A stretch of 36,268 nucleotides of DNA from Chitinophagales bacterium (lineage in GTDB: Bacteria; Bacteroidota; Bacteroidia; Chitinophagales; Saprospiraceae), in the NCBI GenBank assembly GCA_013299105.1, contig JAAFJY010000045.1, positions 1 through 36,268 on the forward strand, given 5' to 3'. Numbering within the stretch: position 1 is the first letter of the stretch; the number at the start of each line of letters is the position of its first letter. This document shows positions 1 through 8,699 of this stretch, one piece after another. A program made the position numbers and the translations under genes. The notes under the pieces were generated by a model, which worked only from the letters and a program-made list of their open reading frames with translations, had not been told where the DNA came from and did no database searches.

Positions 1-27
1 CCCCCGCCGATGCCTTGACTTCTATAC

Positions 28-1176
28 GTAGGAGAGTAGTCCAAAAATGATGGGGACTGCGACTCAATGGTCTCGGGAGACTTCACCGCTGTGGCAATGT
101 AGGAGAGTAGTCCAAAAATGATGGGGACTGCGACTTGTTGATTAAGACTTTTACATCCTTGCTTATGGTAGGAGAGTAGTCCAAAAATGATGGGGACTGC
201 GACGGGATGCTTGGCAGCTTTTGTATCTGCGGCAGTGTAGGAGAGTAGTCCAAAAATGATGGGGACTGCGACCGCTTGACCAAGTGGCATACCGTAATGG
301 AATATGGTAGGAGAGTAGTCCAAAAATGATGGGGACTGCGACTAATCTTTATTAGAAATTCACTGATTTTATCTGGTAGGAGAGTAGTCCAAAAATGATG
401 GGGACTGCGACCAATCTTGGAATTCCAACCTGGTTCTTTTTTTGCGTAGGAGAGTAGTCCAAAAATGATGGGGACTGCGACGCTTACACCTGGCATTCTG
501 GACACGTGGTCCTGCGTAGGAGAGTAGTCCAAAAATGATGGGGACTGCGACGTTCAAGGTCGGTACAGTAACCTGGATTATTGCAGTAGGAGAGTAGTCC
601 AAAAATGATGGGGACTGCGACCCAAGCGTATATCTTACCCACATATGATCAGGGTAGGAGAGTAGTCCAAAAATGATGGGGACTGCGACATTGTTTTAGG
701 ACAGAAAACAGTTCTGAATTCTGTAGGAGAGTAGTCCAAAAATGATGGGGACTGCGACAAGATGCAATGTCCGTCCGACGGACTGCGTGCAGTAGGAGAG
801 TAGTCCAAAAATGATGGGGACTGCGACCGTAGGCCTCAGCTTTCGCTTCGGCTTTGGCAGGTAGGAGAGTAGTCCAAAAATGATGGGGACTGCGACGATC
901 AATGTATGAAGACCCAGGCATTTCCCATCCGTAGGAGAGTAGTCCAAAAATGATGGGGACTGCGACGCTTGCAGTCCCTTGGTTAGCGAATGCGGTATGT
1001 AGGAGAGTAGTCCAAAAATGATGGAGACTGCGACCCTAAGTTTCCTTCAACCCCAACAAACGGATTGGTAGGAGAGTAGTCCAAAAATGATGGGGACTGC
1101 GACAATTAAGTTCTCCCCGTGCGGAATGTGAATTAAAGTAGGAGAGTAGTCCAAAAATGATGGGGACATACGCGAC
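28..1176 (+). CRISPR. CRISPR array 1 (trailer end, 17 repeats, open at left edge)
   Basis: Seventeen 36-bp repeats start at 28, 99, 168, 237, 307, 376, 446, 516, 586, 654, 723, 792, 861, 931, 999, 1068 and 1138, separated by 32-36 bp spacers; bases 1-27 are the end of a further spacer. The repeat begins GTAGGAGAGTAGTCC, ends GGGGACTGCGAC and has A at position 20, where array 2 has T. The repeat at 999 carries a G-to-A change near 1024. The last repeat (1138-1176) is degenerate, with an extra ATA-like insertion before its final CGCGAC. Degeneration at the right end marks this as the trailer, so the leader lies left of the window and transcription runs on the plus strand, towards the terminator at 1181. 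The last eight bases, ACTGCGAC, would form the crRNA 5' handle and resemble the ACTGAAAC handle of many type III repeats (family knowledge). Confidence 0.97.
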
Positions 1177-1180
1177 ACAA

Positions 1181-1218
1181 AAAAAGCAGGCCAAGCGATG
1201 ATGCCTGGCCTGCTTTTT
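1181..1218. terminator. Bidirectional intrinsic terminator between array 1 and the cas operon
   Basis: A perfect 13-bp inverted repeat (AAAAAGCAGGCCA at 1181-1193 with TGGCCTGCTTTTT at 1206-1218) has a 12-base loop. It carries T runs on both strands, so it can end the plus-strand array 1 transcript and the minus-strand cmr/cas6 operon, which converge here. Confidence 0.9.
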
Positions 1219-1241
1219 CAATGCAATACTCGATGCTAATA

Positions 1242-2039
1242 CTAGCGAGCTGACCGCTTAGGCTTGGATTGAGTCGGTCTGGGATCCAATTCCAGGCTCC
1301 TGGAAGCTTCATTGTTTTGGGCAATCCGCTTCCTCCGATACTGGGGCTCTGGCTTCTCCACACACCAACCAAAGCCAAAAGCCGCTGCTTTGCCTATTCC
1401 AATGCCTTCGGGAATGGCAAAATTGCAATTGAACTCCAAGTCAAAAGCCATGAAGAATTGGCCGTGGTAGGGCAACATTTCGGTATTGCGTACCTCTACG
1501 ATTTCGACCTCCAGTTTCTCAGTGCCTTTCCAGCCCAAGCCCCAGAAAGCGCTCAACAGGTGGTTGCGCAGCAGGGTTTCGAGCATTTCGAGCTTTTTGC
1601 GGGCGCTCACCAGATTTTGGTACTGCTCGTAGTTTTCCTGGTTGAGGGCCAGGTATTTGTGTACCAGGTAGCGCTCAGGTTTTTCCAGTACTTGCAAAAG
1701 ATGGCTTTGGGTAATCGGCTGGTTTTGGATGATCAATTGTTGCTCATGACCCCGCCAATTTATTTTCCAGGAGCCCATCAACAATGATTTTTGCAGGGCT
1801 TGAATGCCTTCATTTGCTGCAAATATGGCGGCTTTGCCATCCACTACCCGGTACTGAGCCAAGGGATAGCGGTAGTACAGGCCTTCTCCGTCATCCTCGT
1901 CATCGGGTTTGTGGTTGTGGAGTAGGTCATTGCCTAAGCCCGCCATTTCTACGAATGCACCACGCCATTTTGAAATCTGACGGGTGTACAAAGGCAGGTT
2001 AAAACTGACCAGTAGGGTATCTATTTTGTGGGTTGACAT
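1242..2039 (-). CDS. cas6: Cas6 CRISPR RNA endoribonuclease (Cas6b-like)
   Basis: A 265-residue RAMP-type protein that should cut the repeat RNA of both arrays into crRNAs carrying 8-nt 5' handles. The C-terminal glycine-rich loop is visible (IGIGKAAAFGFGW, about residues 215-230), as expected for Cas6. The N-terminal part (KIDTLLVSFNLPL, then a WRGAFVEMAG segment and a histidine-containing LLHNH stretch) resembles the Cas6b family of Bacteroidetes and archaea. A longer reading from 2057 would use TTG, so the ATG at 2039 is preferred. It is the last gene of the minus-strand operon, 84 bp after cmr6, and faces array 1 across a bidirectional terminator. The basic tail (RKRIAQNN to KPKRSAR) could help bind RNA. 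The Cas6 family call is firm. The catalytic residue cannot be fixed from sequence alone. Confidence 0.85.
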   Translation of the reverse strand: MSTHKIDTLLVSFNLPLYTRQISKWRGAFVEMAGLGNDLLHNHKPDDEDDGEGLYYRYPLAQYRVVDGKAAIFAANEGIQALQKSLLMGSWKINWRGHEQQLIIQNQPITQSHLLQVLEKPERYLVHKYLALNQENYEQYQNLVSARKKLEMLETLLRNHLLSAFWGLGWKGTEKLEVEIVEVRNTEMLPYHGQFFMAFDLEFNCNFAIPEGIGIGKAAAFGFGWCVEKPEPQYRRKRIAQNNEASRSLELDPRPTQSKPKRSAR

Positions 2040-2123
2040 TTGAGTTGTTTTGTGCAAATACTGGCCATTACAGGTTGCTTTGAACGTCCAGGTATTTACT
2101 TTTCTTAAAAGAGGGTGTGTTTC

Positions 2124-3326
2124 TCAAGATTTGGGCGGAGTAATCCCTACATATTTAATGCTGCCATCTTCGTTGACGGCTCTTACCCAAACTTGGATAC
2201 TTCGCTTCTGAGAAAGATCATTCAGTAAGTTTTTGGCTACCTGCACGGGGCCAATGGTGCTCCTATTTCCATCAACCCGTAACTCAAGCTTATTATCTGC
2301 CCAGTTCACCCTAGCCACGTAGGCTTCTACTTCCTCACCCACTTCAAAACTGCTTTTATTGACTTGTTTGTGAGAAATAGCACTTACGTTTTGAATGGCC
2401 TCCGGAGCTTGTCCTGGAATTTGAAACTGGCCATAGCCCACATTGGTTTTTGCACCCATGCCCAATTCGAGTAGCAGGTTCTTGAATAACTCAGCCATTT
2501 GGGCTTTGGAAAGCATCAACTCACCATTGAAATAGTAGTCTTGCAGGATGAAATGAAACTTGAAAATCACCCCCGGTAAAACTTTTAAAAATCCCACTGG
2601 GACCGGATTGACAAATTCATCGGGCAAGCCCTTTTTCTTGGGATCGTTGTTTTTGTGGGGGGTGATGAAGTCGTCACCCAGGTACGTATGCGCAGGCATT
2701 CCAGGCATTCTGACGTGTGAAGTACTAGAAATCAAAGCATCAAAAAACACCACTCGGCCCGACATTGGGATGGGTTTTTGATCTTCCTTTAGCTCATAAG
2801 CACCGAAAACCTCGTTCTCAAAATGTTCTAAGGCTTGTTCCCATTTGTCATTGGCAGCAACCTCTTTTAGATGGTACAGGATGTAGTCTTGCTGCAATTT
2901 TGCCTGGGCAATTAACAATTCCTTTTTTCCATCTTTATTATCCTTCACCTTTTTAGCTTCGTGCAAAAGACCTTGTGGAAACGCACTGCGCAACACCCCT
3001 TTTACTGATGAGCCAGGTAGGTAAGGCAAACCAGTGGTGTAATCCAGCATAAATCCCAATTTTAGTTCACCTAAAACGCCAGATCCATGAGTAATCCCAC
3101 TGCCAATGAGCAAGCCAGGATAGGTGGTTTGCAGTTCAAAACTACCTTCAGCTTCTGGAAAACCGTTGAGTTCTTCAGCGTCCTCTGGCGTTAAAACCGA
3201 GGCAAGCAGTAGCTCATTTTGCAATTTGAGCTCCCTTGCGTTTTCCTTGTCGTCACTTGCGCGGTCCCATTTGATGCCTTCGTAATAGGTCTTGTAGTAG
3301 CGCAAGCTGGTATTGTAGGTGCTCAT
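2124..3326 (-). CDS. cmr6: Cmr6 RAMP subunit with a C-terminal extension
   Basis: A RAMP-superfamily backbone subunit of the Cmr effector complex, 400 residues. The family signature lies at about residues 72-115 (LIGSGITHGSGVLGE, then LPYLPGSSVKGVLRSAF), with a glycine-rich loop near 288-300 (LGMGAKTNVGYGQF). The start overlaps the cmr5 stop as TAATG, which implies translational coupling. Most Cmr6 proteins end soon after the glycine-rich loop. Here about 77 residues follow (324-400), opening with FEVGEEVEAYVARVNW, which looks like an S1/OB-type RNA-binding strand pattern. That domain guess is an inference. In known complexes Cmr6 sits with Cmr1 at the 3' end of the crRNA. Confidence 0.92.
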   Translation of the reverse strand: MSTYNTSLRYYKTYYEGIKWDRASDDKENARELKLQNELLLASVLTPEDAEELNGFPEAEGSFELQTTYPGLLIGSGITHGSGVLGELKLGFMLDYTTGLPYLPGSSVKGVLRSAFPQGLLHEAKKVKDNKDGKKELLIAQAKLQQDYILYHLKEVAANDKWEQALEHFENEVFGAYELKEDQKPIPMSGRVVFFDALISSTSHVRMPGMPAHTYLGDDFITPHKNNDPKKKGLPDEFVNPVPVGFLKVLPGVIFKFHFILQDYYFNGELMLSKAQMAELFKNLLLELGMGAKTNVGYGQFQIPGQAPEAIQNVSAISHKQVNKSSFEVGEEVEAYVARVNWADNKLELRVDGNRSTIGPVQVAKNLLNDLSQKRSIQVWVRAVNEDGSIKYVGITPPKS

Positions 3327-3724
3327 TATTTGACAAGTTTATAGGTCCGAATGGCCAATTTGAAGGCCAAAGAAGCTTGCAACAACTGTTCCTTGAACTC
3401 ATCTTTGGGAAAACCCTCTTGAATAGCTGAATGAAGCAGCAATTGCTTGTCATCTATCATGTGCTTGGCACTAAAACGGCTATCAGCGTGGGTGATGATG
3501 AATTTTAAGACCTTTAAAAAAGTCGGGCGATCAATGCTCGATTTATTGTCTTTGTCACAATAAACTGCCAGGGTGGGCAAGAGACCCATCTGCAACAAGC
3601 TTGAACCAAAGCCTGCTACCGCTCCTTGGTAACCTTCGGGTATTTTATCTTGGTAATTACCGACCAAATGGGTGTCAATGGCCTGTAAAGCCGCAGGGAT
3701 GAGGTATTCAATTTTTTTGAGCAT
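3326..3724 (-). CDS. cmr5: Cmr5 small subunit
   Basis: A 132-residue, mostly helical protein (MLKKIEYLIPAALQAIDTHL...) of the right size and position for Cmr5, the small subunit that packs along the crRNA-target duplex. The ATG at 3724 lies 4 bases after the cmr4 stop. The longer reading to 3781 would begin with TTG inside cmr4 and is less likely. Features typical of the family are an early alanine-rich helix, a glycine-containing GFGSSLLQMGLLPTLAVY segment with a D-K following, and a C-terminal LLQASLAFKLAIRTYKLVK helix. It overlaps cmr6 by a TAATG junction. The identification rests on position as much as on sequence. Confidence 0.88.
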   Translation of the reverse strand: MLKKIEYLIPAALQAIDTHLVGNYQDKIPEGYQGAVAGFGSSLLQMGLLPTLAVYCDKDNKSSIDRPTFLKVLKFIITHADSRFSAKHMIDDKQLLLHSAIQEGFPKDEFKEQLLQASLAFKLAIRTYKLVK

Positions 3725-3728
3725 GGCT

Positions 3729-4568
3729 TTACATTTTTTGGATTTGACACAGACCATATCCCACAGTGGCGTTGGCACCAATTTGCAGCAAGTTGTTTTT
3801 CTCGCCCAAAAAAGTATTTACCCCATCATTGTCCTCATGGCGAGAAATGGAAAAATAAAAACGGCTTTCGCGAGGCACCACTTCTTCGTACCAGAGGTTT
3901 TCGCTAATGCCACTTACCAGGTAGTTTCTAGCAATAACTGGCAATGCAGTTGATAAGGCGCTCATGTCATCATCATGTAGCAAAGCCAATCTGTTGCCCA
4001 CTTGATTGATAATGGAACTGATCGCGGTATTGTTGTGTTCCGTTTTACCCCAATCTTCTAGCCGCAGTTGATTTTGTTTTACCCCAAAATAGACTGGTAT
4101 GCCTTTTTGTACATTGATTTGTGCCAATGATTTAATGGTGCTCAATCCTGCCCAATTGTAATCAAAAATCTCAAGGTCTTCAACCAAATTATTCAAGATA
4201 CTTGGACAAGTAGCCAGGTAATAAAAATGTTGCGAGCTGCGTACAGGTAAGGCCAGTAGCTTGGCATCGAAGAAGTTGTTCTGTCCTTGTTGTGTTTTTC
4301 CCCCTTTGCGCTTGGGATCTGCACCGAAGATGGATAGAATTCCAGGATCTGGATTTTCAGTTTCCTTGCCTTCGGCTTTATTTTTCAGTTCCACTTGGTA
4401 CTCCATTGCTTCTCGCATGGCCCCTTTGATGCCGCTGCCATGAATAGTAGGTAGGTTGGTGATGGGATCGCGTTGTACCATTTTGTCCACAACACTAAAA
4501 TCGCCTTCGCCACTGCCTACGTGTAAATTGCTGATGGCACGGATGCTATAAAAGTCGATGGTTTTCAT
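3729..4568 (-). CDS. cmr4: Cmr4 backbone RAMP, target-RNA nuclease subunit
   Basis: A 279-residue Cas7-like RAMP. Several copies form the Cmr filament and cut target RNA at 6-nt intervals. The signature NLHVGSGEGDFSVVDKMVQRD is at residues 14-34. Asp28 (the D in VVDK) aligns with the catalytic aspartate of Cmr4 proteins, so target RNA cleavage is expected. It is followed by LPTIHGSGIKGAMREA (about 39-54), and a glycine-rich loop lies near the C-terminus (IGANATVGYG). The start overlaps the cmr3 stop by four bases (ATGA), a coupled junction. Length and motif order match ordinary Cmr4 and nothing appears truncated. Confidence 0.95.
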   Translation of the reverse strand: MKTIDFYSIRAISNLHVGSGEGDFSVVDKMVQRDPITNLPTIHGSGIKGAMREAMEYQVELKNKAEGKETENPDPGILSIFGADPKRKGGKTQQGQNNFFDAKLLALPVRSSQHFYYLATCPSILNNLVEDLEIFDYNWAGLSTIKSLAQINVQKGIPVYFGVKQNQLRLEDWGKTEHNNTAISSIINQVGNRLALLHDDDMSALSTALPVIARNYLVSGISENLWYEEVVPRESRFYFSISRHEDNDGVNTFLGEKNNLLQIGANATVGYGLCQIQKM

Positions 4569-5725
4569 AGAATGAGGAATTGATTGTATCCAATGTTTTG
4601 AAATGAAAGATAGTCGAAAAGGGCCTTGATGTCCTTTTCAATAGCGGGGTCGGAAGCATCGAAATAAATCACACTACCACGATCCAATAGCTGAAATAAT
4701 TTACTCTCTGTGGTCTGCTTAAAACTGGGGCTTCCATTGTTTCCAGAGGTGTTTCGCTCCAACTTTTGATAGTCCTGTGTATCCTTGACCTTGGTTTGTA
4801 AAAACCGGAAAGTCAGGGTCTGTGAAACAATCAGCTGGGATTTTGTCCTCAGTGCTGTCATGTCAACAAAGGCAGGACTGAGACAAACCAGGCGTTTGCT
4901 TTTCACATTGGCTGCAATTTGTGTATGCAGGTATTCCACTTGTGGTTGTGGGAAATCAGTACCAGCAATGTCCTCCACTTTCATTTGAAAAGAAGAACGC
5001 TCACCCCCAAACTCAACAATGGTGTTTTGGAACTGGATTTTTTGCGTACCGTCCAATTCAACATAAAAACAGAAGCCCCTGGCAGTGTCTTGTTTAGAGT
5101 TAAAGCATAGAAAATTCTGGTAAAAATACCCTTGCTCGTCGTCTTGGTCTTGAACCTCGCCTGCCCAAGGGCGAGCGGCCTTGGTAATGCCCACTTGTTC
5201 CTGCGAACGAAAAACATCGTAGAGTGGCTGGTTTTTACCCGATCCTGGTTTTTGAACTTGTTGGAAAAGGCCAGCTTTTTCACTGTAATTTCTTAACAAG
5301 AAAGGTCCATTCTCGTCTCCGGCACTTTGAAAAACCATCGCTTTATTATCAATCAGTAAATCGTCCAAAGGGGAGACAGGTACCATTGCGCTACTTGACG
5401 ATTCCAAGTAAATTGGACTGATGCGCTTGATCACGCCATACGTACCGACATGTTGGGTTTGAAACCCGTGCTTTCCGATTAAATTTTCTGCTTTGGCGTA
5501 GTCTGCGCTGTCAATCCGAGCAGTATTGTCTTTCAAAAGCCCATTTTGTAGGAGCAATTGGTTGCGGACCAATCCCAGCACCCCAGTTTGTTGGGGAAAG
5601 GGATTGGAACGAAGCAGATAAGTAGCTCGGCGTTCAAAACCCGCATTTTGCCCTCCCTCGTTGAAACTTGACTCACCGCCGAAGAAAAACTTACCCAGCG
5701 GCCTGAGTGAGACTTTTTTGATCAT
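4565..5725 (-). CDS. cmr3: Cmr3 RAMP subunit
   Basis: A Cas5-like RAMP of 386 residues that would cap the crRNA 5' handle and contact Cmr2. The opening KKVSLRPLGKFFFGGESSF is a typical Cmr3 start, and an early LRSNPFPQQTGVLGLVRNQLL segment (about 38-58) fits the family's helical element. The C-terminus ends with a short glycine-containing strand (FQNIGYNQFLIL). The gene begins 35 bases inside the end of cmr2 and its stop overlaps the cmr4 start. A later start would remove the conserved PLGKFFFGG motif, so the overlap is probably real. Confidence 0.94.
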   Translation of the reverse strand: MIKKVSLRPLGKFFFGGESSFNEGGQNAGFERRATYLLRSNPFPQQTGVLGLVRNQLLLQNGLLKDNTARIDSADYAKAENLIGKHGFQTQHVGTYGVIKRISPIYLESSSSAMVPVSPLDDLLIDNKAMVFQSAGDENGPFLLRNYSEKAGLFQQVQKPGSGKNQPLYDVFRSQEQVGITKAARPWAGEVQDQDDEQGYFYQNFLCFNSKQDTARGFCFYVELDGTQKIQFQNTIVEFGGERSSFQMKVEDIAGTDFPQPQVEYLHTQIAANVKSKRLVCLSPAFVDMTALRTKSQLIVSQTLTFRFLQTKVKDTQDYQKLERNTSGNNGSPSFKQTTESKLFQLLDRGSVIYFDASDPAIEKDIKALFDYLSFQNIGYNQFLIL

Positions 5726-7412
5726 CTGCTTTGTTGTTTTTAGGTGAATTGGTCATGAAATCAAGCAATCGGAGGTTGGTGTAAGCCAAGTCGAGCCAGG
5801 ATTGTTGCTCGCCTAATGCAGACAAATCACGCCCCGGAGTGGTGAAAATTGGTTTGCGTGAACCCTTGCTACCAGAGTTCACCCCCAATTCTTCGGCTGC
5901 GGCCAAGAGTAAATTGCCAACTTCTCTTTTTTGATCTTCAAAATCTGGATGCTTTTTCCATTCCGCAAAATAATGATCAAGGGTAGCCATTAAGCGCTCC
6001 TTGAATTTGACCTTGAAGTTTACAGGATTGGCTTCCTGTACACTTTTTGCCAGCTCCAGCAGCAGTCTTTCCAGGGTGTTGAGCTTGTAGATCAATGAAC
6101 TGACCAAACCCTCCCGGCCACTTGGATTGGAAGCCTCGAATACGGTTTGTGCTTTGATCAATTGATCGAGATAGCTTTTTGAGAAAACCGCTGCAAAAGC
6201 ATTCCCACTATGCTTGGTGAACTGAAAGCTCACGGCATTTTTCTTGGTATTATTCGATTTGTACTCTTTGGCCCGTTTTAGAATACCATAGGCATCGCCA
6301 ATGGCTTCGAAGAGTGGGAATTTGTAATAAACCACATTGACTCCAAAAGACAATGTCGCCGTATTTAAAGCAGGAAAGGCTTTGAATGCAGCATCCAAGG
6401 CCCGAATCAACTCCCAAACTGAGCCTTTTTTGCTGCGCAAGGGGGTAAGAAAGAGTAAGTCATCTCCTCCAATATAAATAGGCTTACCGCCATAATCATT
6501 AATGATGCCTGCCGCTTTAGCTCCGAATTCAGCCAATTTTTCTGAGAATGCCTGGTAGTCTGATACGTTGTTGAGTTTTTTGATCAATTCGCCAATCCCA
6601 TCTCCATCGGCTTGTACGATACAAAAGTACTTGTGTCGTGGTTTGAAACTTCTCCTCAACACATCGTGGGCTGCAATCTCCTGATAGAATACCTCGTTAT
6701 TTTCTTCGATTTCATTGTATTTTTCTTTTCGTAAAGCTGATAACTCCGCAGAGTGTTGCTCAAACAATTCGTAGGTAGCAACATCCATTGTGCTAGGGAA
6801 AAAGGCCCATTTTAAAATATGTTGATAATTGCCTTTCCCCATTTTGAGCCGATTACTCAAAGGAATGTCAAAGATGTACTTGTACACTTCCTCCAAGTAG
6901 TCTTCAGATCCGCTTGATATTTGGAATATACAAGTATCTTCCAATTCCATGCTTTCCAGGTAGGGGCTCAAGTCCAAGCTCAATTTGCCATTGCTGATAG
7001 CGGCCAAGGGAAGAATCACGTAGCGAATGCGGAGGAAAGCTTTCCAAAATTTCAAGGCATCATTGGTGTTGATATTGGCACTAGGTTTCGTACAATCACC
7101 GATTAGCTTCGTGATCGCAGATTCTATAGCTTGATCTACGGCTTTTTGGTCAAGGCTCCCTGCACGCATGAACAAGCGATCGGGGAAAATGCCAGCTCCA
7201 AACAGTGCTTGTTGCAGGACTGAACTGGGAACCTTGGGAATCAAGATATTGGTCCCATTTGGATCCAATTCCTGCATGATCAATTGCATCAAATGCGAGA
7301 GCAGATAACTACTGGCCCATAGCTCACGGGTTTTGCGGGCCTGGAGCAGGGTTTTCACCACCGGGCCAATGGTCAATGCCAGGTATTTTTCTTTTTGATC
7401 TTGGGTATTCAT
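5691..7412 (-). CDS. cmr2: Cmr2/Cas10 large subunit, HD-less, with intact GGDD palm
   Basis: The signature subunit of type III-B systems, 573 residues against about 850-1000 for forms with an HD domain. It starts directly at the segment following HD in longer homologues (YLALTIGPVVKTLLQARKTR, then ELWASSYLLSH; residues 10-40). No HD domain or HD dipeptide motif is seen, so target-activated DNA cleavage is not expected. The palm cyclase parts are intact: QADGDGIGELI at about 267-277 and GGDD at 315-318 in a YIGGDDLLFL strand. It should therefore make a nucleotide second messenger. In the B. fragilis III-B system an HD-less Cmr2 makes SAM-AMP, which acts on CorA (established there, inferred here from the corA gene in this operon). 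It overlaps cmr1 by ATGA. Confidence 0.96.
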   Translation of the reverse strand: MNTQDQKEKYLALTIGPVVKTLLQARKTRELWASSYLLSHLMQLIMQELDPNGTNILIPKVPSSVLQQALFGAGIFPDRLFMRAGSLDQKAVDQAIESAITKLIGDCTKPSANINTNDALKFWKAFLRIRYVILPLAAISNGKLSLDLSPYLESMELEDTCIFQISSGSEDYLEEVYKYIFDIPLSNRLKMGKGNYQHILKWAFFPSTMDVATYELFEQHSAELSALRKEKYNEIEENNEVFYQEIAAHDVLRRSFKPRHKYFCIVQADGDGIGELIKKLNNVSDYQAFSEKLAEFGAKAAGIINDYGGKPIYIGGDDLLFLTPLRSKKGSVWELIRALDAAFKAFPALNTATLSFGVNVVYYKFPLFEAIGDAYGILKRAKEYKSNNTKKNAVSFQFTKHSGNAFAAVFSKSYLDQLIKAQTVFEASNPSGREGLVSSLIYKLNTLERLLLELAKSVQEANPVNFKVKFKERLMATLDHYFAEWKKHPDFEDQKREVGNLLLAAAEELGVNSGSKGSRKPIFTTPGRDLSALGEQQSWLDLAYTNLRLLDFMTNSPKNNKADDQKSLTQAAG

Positions 7413-8647
7413 GTTCGGTTCTTTTGAATGTCCGTGTAAATAGCTAGCAACGTGTCGGCGATTTCTTGCTGTCGTCGGTCGTTTGCGCTGTATTGCATTG
7501 CTGCCTTGGCATTGGCAACCGTCAGGTGATTATGGATGAACCCTTGTAGGTCAAAGCCTTTCCACATGCCATATTTACCGATGGAAGAGTCATTGACCTT
7601 AATGTCAAAACTCGTCTTGAAGTACTCTTCAGGAATGGGTTCTCCCCAGAAGTAAATTCGAAACTTGCCATTGTTTAGTTTCATGGGCTTGAAAACCAGA
7701 GGCGAGGCAAAGCGGTCGATTTTGCCATAGCTGTCCTCTTTGGTGATGCTGGCTCCGTTTCTGCCACCTGGGTAGCCTTTCCAGGTCTGTTCGCTGGAAA
7801 GGCCGAGCAAGTCACGCACAATGAACTCCTGGTTGCCATCATCCCACAGTGGCCATTCAGGTTGAGCCTTCGAACTTATTTTATGGGCATGATTGGCTTG
7901 CTGGCTTTTTAAAGAAGAGCCCAAGCGCTTTTCCTTGATGATTTTCTTTTCCCATTTGATACCTTGTTGCTTGGCATAGCTAAAAATCAAAGGCTTCATA
8001 TAAAACTCTCTGACAAAGCCCTTTTCTCCTTTTGCGCCATTGATACCCCCGCGAACACTTTTGTAAAAAAGTTCTATTTTTTGGAAGGCAGTTTTCCAGT
8101 TTTCAGTCGCAATATCAAACCAACGGGCATTTTTTGGCAGAGTGGAATCGCCCTCAATGCTAAAACTGCCAAAGCCCTTGCCACTCCGCATGCCAAAATT
8201 GTGCTGGGCAAAAAACGCTCCCAAATAGGCTATAATTTTTTTAAGCAACTCAGTGTCCAAGCATTGAATACGCAGGGTGATGTTGCTATGACTGACCAAG
8301 CCCCGTTCTACATAATCGTCACCCATGTTGGCAAAAAACAGGGGTATTTCCCGGTCGCCTTTTTGGATGGTTTCGATCTTGGGGTTCTGGGCAAGAATCG
8401 ACATTTTATAGTTGAGTGCTAGGTGCTTTTCATCACCTTGTCCCAGCCCTACTAGCCAGCTTTTGTGTTGTTCCAGGAAGAATTTTTTGATTTCCTCTGG
8501 ACTAGTCTTTTTGCTGATTTCCCGCATCAGGAAGCGGTCCAGTTTAGGTTTCAATTCGGTAGCCCGCAAGCTGGCACCTGCTTGCGTATGCTGGAATTGG
8601 ATGATTGGGGTGTGCTGTATCAATCGCACGGTATGGGTAAATGACAT
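7409..8647 (-). CDS. cmr1: Cmr1-like RAMP subunit
   Basis: A 412-residue RAMP that is first in the contiguous cmr gene series, as Cmr1 usually is. The N-terminus (HTVRLIQHTPIIQFQHTQAGASLRATELKPKL as consecutive parts) differs from classical Cmr1, which has TPLxTGG and an IRGALRFWWR stretch. The glycine-rich loop is present (FGMRSGKGFGSFSI, about residues 155-168). A second RAMP-like half follows, with a basic KKIIKEKRLGSSLKSQQ region. It is best described as the divergent Bacteroidetes Cmr1 type. It should bind the 3' end of the crRNA-target duplex with Cmr6. Its start lies 52 bp after the stop of the trypsin-NACHT gene, with no terminator between, so co-transcription is likely. Confidence 0.85.
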   Translation of the reverse strand: MSFTHTVRLIQHTPIIQFQHTQAGASLRATELKPKLDRFLMREISKKTSPEEIKKFFLEQHKSWLVGLGQGDEKHLALNYKMSILAQNPKIETIQKGDREIPLFFANMGDDYVERGLVSHSNITLRIQCLDTELLKKIIAYLGAFFAQHNFGMRSGKGFGSFSIEGDSTLPKNARWFDIATENWKTAFQKIELFYKSVRGGINGAKGEKGFVREFYMKPLIFSYAKQQGIKWEKKIIKEKRLGSSLKSQQANHAHKISSKAQPEWPLWDDGNQEFIVRDLLGLSSEQTWKGYPGGRNGASITKEDSYGKIDRFASPLVFKPMKLNNGKFRIYFWGEPIPEEYFKTSFDIKVNDSSIGKYGMWKGFDLQGFIHNHLTVANAKAAMQYSANDRRQQEIADTLLAIYTDIQKNRT

Positions 8648-8699
8648 TTTATTGGTGTTTGCAATCGGTTAGAAAATTGGACATTTTTCACGATGAAGG

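Noticed and set aside
28-1176. Reading the repeat in the minus-strand direction, which would leave an 8-base tail (TCTCCTAC) after the stem
   Set aside because: The degenerate repeats at the right end of array 1, the terminator at 1181, the leader position beside cas2, and the G-U pair that becomes an A-C mismatch all favour plus-strand transcription.
83-1221. Open frames on the minus strand across array 1
   Set aside because: They are translations of repeats and spacers. The repeat has no stop codon in any minus-strand frame, so long frames arise by chance.
1269-2002. Plus-strand open frames opposite cas6
   Set aside because: Shadows of cas6; no protein-like composition and no family match.
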